From Humulus lupulus (Eukaryota > Streptophyta > Magnoliopsida > Rosales > Cannabaceae), in contig NC_084802.1 in NCBI RefSeq assembly GCF_963169125.1, positions 18,414,896-18,478,895 of the forward strand: a DNA stretch of 64,000 nucleotides, given 5' to 3'. A program made the translations under genes and the position numbers. The notes below the pieces were generated by a model, which saw only the letters and a program-made list of their open reading frames with translations, was not told the origin of the DNA and searched no databases. Every line of letters begins with the position of its first letter. Positions within the stretch are counted from its first letter, which is position 1. Below, piece after piece: positions 58,416 through 64,000 of this stretch.

Positions 58416-59105
58416 CTAAATTTCTTCGAGCTCCTCTAAAGGTTCGAGGTCAGCTTTCTCCTCAATCCTTGGATCAATCTCCTCGTCAATTTCTAAAACT
58501 GTTCCGTCTTTGTTTTGTATGATAACGAGTGCTTGAGCGTTCGTTTGTTTCTTTCCCCTCAAGGAGATGCTGTAGCATTCCCTCCCTGCTAATTGGTCTC
58601 CTTTCAATGTCCCGACTCCGCTAGGGGTCGGGAACTTAAGGGCCAGATGCCTTACTGATGAGACTGCCCCCAACCCGACCAGGGCGGGTCTCCCGAGCAG
58701 CACATTGTAGGAAGATGATAAGTCTACTACTACGAACTCCATTATCTTGGTCACCGAGACTGGGTAGTCTCCCAAGGTTATGGGGAGCTCAATAGATCCC
58801 ATACAGGCAGTTCCTTCTCCTGAAAAGCCGTACAAAGTAGTTGCACACGCTTTCAGGTCGCGAAGGGAGAGTCCCATCTTCTCGAGGGTTGCTTTGTAAA
58901 GGATGTTGACTGAGCTCCCATTATCTATGAGAACTCGGTGAACCCTTTTATTGGCCAACTGAAGAGTAATGACCAGCGGATCATGATGAGGGAACTGAAC
59001 ATGAGAGGCGTCTTCCTCGGTGAATGTTATTGACTGTGTTTCAATCCTCTGGCTTTTTGGTGCCCTAGGTTCGGGTTCATAAAGAGACCCGTCCCCTGTC
59101 TTCAA
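58416..59105 (-). pseudogene. Tat element aspartic protease
   Basis: VHRVLIDNGSSVNILYKATL carries a retropepsin-like active site (D-N-G-S in this lineage), followed by LGDYPVSV and NVLLGRPAL. It is in the same frame as gag and RT, so gag-pol was one polyprotein. A TAG at 58416 and a second TAG about 70 bases further separate it from RT. In the family it processes the polyprotein in the virus-like particle. Confidence 0.9.
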
Positions 59106-59261
59106 CTCGTTAACATACCTCTTTTGGGCATTCCTGCCCCCTCCTGCGAGATGAGGCCCTCCCGAGATGGTTATTACATCCTCTCCATCTATCGGCGGGG
59201 GCCTGTCTTCTTCCCGAGCTCGGGAGTTATTGTTTTGTGTGGTCGGAGGTGCGGTTACTCT

Positions 59262-61417
59262 CTAGCTCGCGGCTGCCTGACCAGTACTCTGGGTTTTGAC
59301 ATAATGCCGGAAGTAACCTCTCAAGATCAACCCTTCGATCTCGTCCTTTAGTTGCCGACATTCATCGGTTGTATGTCCGGTGTCTCTGTGGAACCGACAA
59401 TATTTACTGGAATCCCTCTTGGATTTTTGATTTCTCATCGGGTCCAGACGCCTAAAGGGGACCTGATTTTCATTAGCCAGATATATGTTCTCCCAAGACT
59501 CATTGAGCTCGGTGTATACCTTATACACGGAGAAATACCTCTCCCCTTTCTTTTTCTTTCCTCCCTCAGCTTCGGGGTTACTTCCTTCGTTCTTTTTCCT
59601 CTTGGAGGGGTTCTCCGAGGCAGGCTTTGGTGCCGCTGGGTCCACCAAGGTTGAGGCAGAGTTGATGTTTATCGTTGTAGTTTCGTACTGGGAGGTCTCT
59701 TTGAGCGTCGACCTCACTTCCTCTACATTGACAAACCTCTGCGCTCGTCTGTTAAACTCGTTTATTGACCTTATCGGTTTCCCTTGCATGTCGTCCCAAA
59801 GGGCACTTCCCGGTAATACGCCAGCTCGGATAGCCATTAGGTGCCCACTGTCATCCACGTCCCGAGCTCGGGCTACTTCCAGATTAAATCTTGTTAAATA
59901 ACTCTTCAATGTTTCGCCCGGTTGCTACCGAACGTTAGTTAAGGTGGATGCTTCTGGTCTGACCCCTACCATTGCTCTGAACTGCTTCTTAAAGTCTTTA
60001 GACAACTGCTCCCATGAGGTTATTGAGTGTCTCTTATACTTTTCGAACCAACTTTTGGCAGGTCCTGCCAATGATGTTGGAAACAACATGCACCTGAGCT
60101 CGTAACCCACGTTACAGGCTCTCATGATTGTGTTGAACGTGCTCAGGTGACTACATGGGTCGGTCTTTCCTTCAAACGTAGGGACGTGAGGAATTCAAAA
60201 CCCTTGAGGAAATTGAGTGTCAGAAATATGGGGAGCAAACGGCTCGAGCTCCTCATCAGAGTCCTCATATCGACCATTTCCTCGTTCATTTTTTAAAAGC
60301 CTAAAGGCCCTTTCAAGCTGATCGATTCTTTCTTGGACTGGGTCAGTAGGAGGTGCTGTCTGGAATTGGCTATCATTGATAATGATTCCAGGCTCGCGTC
60401 TTCGCAAGGGATCTCGACGCTTATTCAAGCGATCCCTCAGGTCCAGATTTGTTTGATCTCCATTCCCCCGATTCTGATTCAGATGATTTCGCAGGTCGGG
60501 ACGATTCTTGCGACTTCCAGTATTCTTACGACCTCGGTCGTGTTTACTGACGGACCTGGTCGATCCGGACTCGTCACTGGTGAAACTCATTGCTCGGTTA
60601 TTTCGCGATGGATTCTTTCCACGCGCCTCGTCTCCGCAGTGCGAGACCGAGACATCTGAATTCTCTCAGATGGAGCGCCTCTCCGCTCCTGGAAAGTCTC
60701 TCTGTTTCCTTGTCTTTCCCCCACACGCCCTTGATCCTGATCTCGAATAGGTTGAGCGTTTCTGTGTGGGGGCGAAGGATATCTTATGGGTGACGGAGGG
60801 AACCGTATAGGCGACGGTTGCTGCCACCCTTGTCGTGGCCTAGAGGGTCCAGAATTTGCCCGAGATGGGTCAGTTGCATTTGGTGCGCTCCCAGGTACCT
60901 GAGTCCGAGCCTCTGCAGGGGTTCGGTTATTCTCAGCTCCTGCAGGCACTTCTATAGGCGGGTTAGGCGGGACCCGAGCTCGAGTATTCCTCTGGGGCCT
61001 AGGAGGAGCGGATGGCTTTGCTGGTGCCGGAGGTTGAGTCGGCCTCCTTGTGGCAGCATCCTTTCGCGGACGCCCGCGGGGCCTCCGGGGAGGAACATGT
61101 ACGTCCCTTGGAGGAGGGACTTGGTTTTCACGCAGAGGCGGGGGCTGAGCCACCTGCGCCTCTGCGGCTATCCTTGTCAACTCCTCATTCCGTTAGTTGG
61201 CTTCTGCCAACAGCTGCTTCAGTTGTCGGTTTTCAAGTTCCACAATAGGAACGTACCGCTCAGGATTGTAGTACATATCCTCATCTCTTGGTGGAGGAGG
61301 TGGTCCCCGGGAATCAGAGGACCCACTTCTCTCTTCAACATCCGGGTTCTCCATTGGTTGTTTTCCAGGACGTCTTGGGTACTTTTCCTCAGGTGTGTTC
61401 TGATTGTTTGTGGCCAT
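59262..61417 (-). pseudogene. Tat element gag
   Basis: An ATG at 61417 opens the N-terminal part (ends ENRQLKQLLAEAN at a TAA near 61193). The proline-rich continuation is in the same frame to about 60587, where the frame shifts. The core contains CMLFPTSLAGPAKSWFEKYK, EQLSKDFKKQFRA and LKSYLTRFNLEVARA, the Ty3 gag domain, followed by CRFHRDTGHTTDEC and LKDEIEGLILRGY. In-frame stops occur near 60195, 59925 and 59262. From about 60590 to 56160 gag and pol share one frame. Confidence 0.92.
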
Positions 61418-61449
61418 GATTTTCTCAGGGATGAATGCTTAAGGCTCTA

Positions 61450-61465
61450 AATGAAAGCACCAAAC
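61450..61465 (-). other. Putative primer-binding site of the Tat element
   Basis: TTTGGTGCTTTCATT follows the 5' LTR end on the minus strand, identical to the motif next to the family F LTR at 32492-32506. The priming tRNA is not assigned. Confidence 0.55.
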
Positions 61466-62266
61466 TGTTGACGCCGTTTTTTTTCAAACAGGGAAAGAAG
61501 AGCACATAAACAATAACTGATAATGGCCAATTGAAATAAGACAATACAAACACACGATTTTTACGTGGTTCAGAATTTAAATCTGCCTAGTCCACGAGTC
61601 TCTGTTATTAAACTCAAGATTATCTCTGGGAATTCTTCAGGAATGAATTCTCCAGAGTTTTCTCTCAAGGTTCAGAATTTCGATCCATTACAATGGTGCA
61701 TGGCCTCTCTATTTATAGAGAAGATCGAAGAATACTATCCCACATATTTTGGGTAGTTACTCTTTTTGTGTAAATCAAATAAATGGCTTTAAATGCCTAT
61801 AATCAGATATAAAAGGAAACGTCCCCTGAAGACCACGGGACATATAACTGACCAAATAATATCCCACGATTCTAGGGGATTTACAGTAATAAATGAGGAT
61901 TACATCTCGTATTTACAACACTTATAGATATTCAAGGTGGTTATCACATATCTCTAAGGCTTTAGCCTCCCAGGTTTCCCGTCATCTTTCGAGCTAGAGA
62001 TATCTCCCGAGGTCACATGGCTTTCGAGATCGTATGTGCGTCGAGCTCGGGACCTCTGATCCGGGGTCATCTCTGAAGATGGATGCGTCTCCGGAGCTAC
62101 CTTTTCGAGATCATGAACACTCCGAGGTCACCATATTCGAGGTCGTCTATGTCCTGCAGGCTCGATATTTAATCCTGGAGCATATTTCCAACCTTATGAG
62201 TCCACTTGTTTGCAAATCCAAATTTCGAGGTCATATTTAACATAGCTCGAAATCTGGGTGTAACAG
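61466..62266 (-). repeat. 5' LTR of the Tat element
   Basis: In plus coordinates it starts TGTTGACGCCG and ends GGGTGTAACA (801 bp). The right half is rich in TTTCGAG and CGAGGTC repeats, matching the GAGCTCG-rich composition of the element. A minus-strand TATAAATAG is at 61709-61717. The matching 3' LTR, expected left of 51000, is not present, so the element is truncated on that side. Confidence 0.85.
61709..61717 (-). promoter_or_regulatory. TATA box of the Tat 5' LTR
   Basis: TATAAATAG on the minus strand, followed by AGAGGCC. The family F LTRs have the same TATAAATAG with AGAGAGCTT downstream at 32860-32868 and 46194-46202, suggesting a shared promoter layout. Confidence 0.65.
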
Positions 62267-62661
62267 TAATCATTTGGTACCTTGTGTTTTTGTAAAGTAT
62301 TGTTTTGGTACCTTGTGTTTACAATAATGCTCATTTGGTACCCTGTATTTTGAAATCATACATATTTGGTACCCTGTATTTAGAAATTGTACATATTTTG
62401 TACCCTAAACCCAAATTTAATCAATACAATTTTACTAATTTAATCAAACTGCTCTTAATTATTGAGTACCAAATTCAAATTTAATTACTTAATTACATAT
62501 TACTTATGGCAGATTGGTCCTATTGATAAAATTTTATTTATCAAATTTGAGTCTAGGGTACCAAATATGTGTGATTTTAAAATGTAGGGTACCATATAAG
62601 AATTGTTGAAAAAAGAGGGTACCAAAACGATACTTTAGAAAAATACATGGTACCTGTTTAC
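62267..62661. mobile_element. Fold-back MITE with GGTACC-type repeats
   Basis: Two arms of about 115 bases are inverted copies: the left carries TTTGGTACC at intervals (62274, 62312, 62334, 62369), and the right carries GGTACCAAA or GGTACCAT in the same order reversed. The ends read GTAATCATTTGGTACC and, complemented, GTAAACAGGTACC. The centre is AT-rich and non-coding. No clear target duplication is visible, because the left end coincides with the end of the Tat LTR. Confidence 0.75.
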
Positions 62662-62730
62662 CGAGTTTTTTGGAAACTAGAATTATGAAAGATAAGAGAG
62701 CTTAGAAAGAAATGAATAAAGATTATCAGA

Positions 62731-62842
62731 CAAGGACAAGCTGAGTCTGGCTGTATGACCTCCGCAGAAACCTTCGTGCACCTCGTGCATGATTGCACTC
62801 ATTTCGGTCCCGGATACGCATCGAAGGTATGGCATGGATAGC
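62731..62842 (-). pseudogene. Scrap of Tat-type integrase zinc region
   Basis: The minus strand reads AMPYLRCVSGTEMSAIMHEV followed by HEGFCGGHTARLSLS, which parallels SMPLLRCVTPPEA...HEGFCGDHTGWHSLS in the Tat element at 56250-56330. Only this piece is present, between the MITE and the next LTR. Confidence 0.75.
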
Positions 62843-64000
62843 AGTAACGCCCTATTGCCTTAGAGTCGTTACTAAGTGAGTTTAAAATGTGCAACTAACT
62901 CGCTAATCGAGGTTTTAGGACAAAAGTGTAATTAAAACATAATCAGAGTCATAAACTTGAAAATAAACATTTCATTGGAAATTATAAGACATATAACGTT
63001 TGGGATCCCAAAATCACTGTTTGGAAATATTTACAATTCAAAATTTAGTTAGAGTCGACTAAACGACAAAATTCAGGTTTTGTACAACCATCTCCCAAAA
63101 ACACCCCTGGCCAAGGCAACCAGGCAGACCGGACATGTACGCGCCGCTCATCTCGCTCGCCATACTCAAGGTTGATCGACTCTCCCTTTGCCCTTTCCTG
63201 CACCATATAGCACCCGTGAGCTGAAGCCCAGCAAGAAAACCCTCCAAAAGCAGACAATAAACGCATATCAAACACTTAATACGTAATCAAGCCAACACTA
63301 GGTCATACAAGTACGACCATGCCGTTCCAGGCGCTTTACCAGGCTCTGGGTTCGCAGTCTAAACCGTAAGGATATCCTAGGTATCCCTTGGGGTCTCACC
63401 CTGGCAACTTGCACTCCGCATGCTAAACGCTGCACCCGGCCCCTTGCCGTTCTCAGACTTCCTCGTTCCATCATTTATATACACAATAATTAACTAAACA
63501 GAAATTTAAATACATATAAAATCAATCAAAGGGCCACCCCCTGCAACACAATCATACAGGGTCGAGCCCTGCAACACAAGCTCTATGGGAACAATAATTT
63601 TCTTACCTATGTCCCGAGCTTTCTAAGCACCAATGTCCCGAGCACAGTTTCTTAGTCCGAGCCTCGTCGAAAACCTAGTCACAACGCATTAACAATTTCA
63701 TCCATCAAGTTCTAATCCACTAAGTAGGTTCGAGCCATAATTCTAATCTTCGGACCTTGAATTCTATCAATCCGGGTGATAAAATCCATCTCGAGCCTTA
63801 ACTAGTGAATTCTCGAGCCTAAAACCTCTTAAAAACCCAAAAGTACCTTAAGCGTCGTGGCCCTAGGGACTCATGCCGCGGCCCCCAGCTCAACCCAAGG
63901 CCTTGCCTCAAAGTAGCCCACACGTGCCGCAGCCCTTCCTAAAGGGCGCTGTGGCATGCCTTCATTTCCAGGCGCCCCAAGTTCTAAGGGGCCGCGGGTC
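62843..64000 (-). mobile_element. Partial gypsy LTR, Tekay/element-C-like, minus orientation
   Basis: On the minus strand the sequence runs through CAGCTCACGGGTGCTATATG and GGTTGTACAAAACCTG and ends GGGCGTTAC. These correspond to the TTGGCTCACGGGTGCTTCG, dinucleotide-rich and GGGCGTTACA segments of the element C LTR. The window edge cuts it. At 63850-64000 lies a GC-rich patch with CCGCGGCC and GGGGCCGCGGG. The ORFs at 63045-63275 are not supported as genes. Confidence 0.7.

Overview
The window is plant nuclear DNA, most likely from a large-genome eudicot. It has AT-rich intergenic sequence, Ty1/copia and Ty3/gypsy LTR retrotransposons of typical plant lineages (SIRE-like, Tekay/chromovirus-like, Tat-like), three CACTA transposons, hAT MITEs, and an ApaG/UVR-type gene fragment with plant-style introns. 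I see no intact host gene, tRNA or rRNA; almost every coding stretch is a decayed transposon gene. I could not fix the species.

Positions 1-47859 read as one stack of nested insertions. The oldest layer is a CACTA element (CACTA-3, TNP2 transposase remnant on the minus strand, 42120-47859). A chromodomain gypsy (pol tail 39633-40484, LTR 40522-42114) lies in it. That gypsy integrase is cut by a SIRE-like copia LTR (4029-4630 plus 39488-39632), which is abutted by CACTA-1 (1-4028) and split by a gypsy-type LTR of family B (4631-5470 plus 38341-39487). Family B is split in turn by a non-autonomous LTR element, element C (5' LTR 5471-9284, tRNA-Met-type PBS, interior 9300-15678, PPT, 3' LTR 15693-38340). 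Element C hosts a copia fragment (7363-8889), a solo B LTR (9969-11923), a complete but decayed copia element E (17558-26318, itself carrying a solo B LTR at 22886-24800) and CACTA-2 (26773-38238). Target-site duplications support most steps: TATGT, ACTAG, CCGCC, GTTTA, TTA and AAACA are exact; TAAAT/TAAAC and CGAGG/CTAGG differ at one base.

CACTA-2 is the most notable object. Besides a Tat-type gag fragment with one LTR (30277-33624), it holds ordered exon-like segments of two host genes on its minus strand. One encodes a UVR/ApaG-type protein (35129-37907); the other is an unrecognised gene (34417-35066). Their junction falls inside the ApaG domain. This is the architecture of a gene-capturing (Pack-) CACTA transposon.

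The right part (47860-64000) holds a hAT MITE with a perfect 8-bp duplication (48035-48891), a duplicated polypyrimidine tract (49430-50050), and a Tat-lineage gypsy on the minus strand. The Tat element has a 5' LTR at 61466-62266, gag-pol at 61417-55210, a 70-bp minisatellite in its 3' untranslated region, and an antisense extra ORF at 51062-53974; its 3' LTR is missing. A fold-back MITE (62267-62661), a Tat integrase scrap and part of another gypsy LTR close the window.

A recurring theme is that LTRs of several unrelated families each carry a short, GC-rich, palindromic patch with a different sequence in each family.
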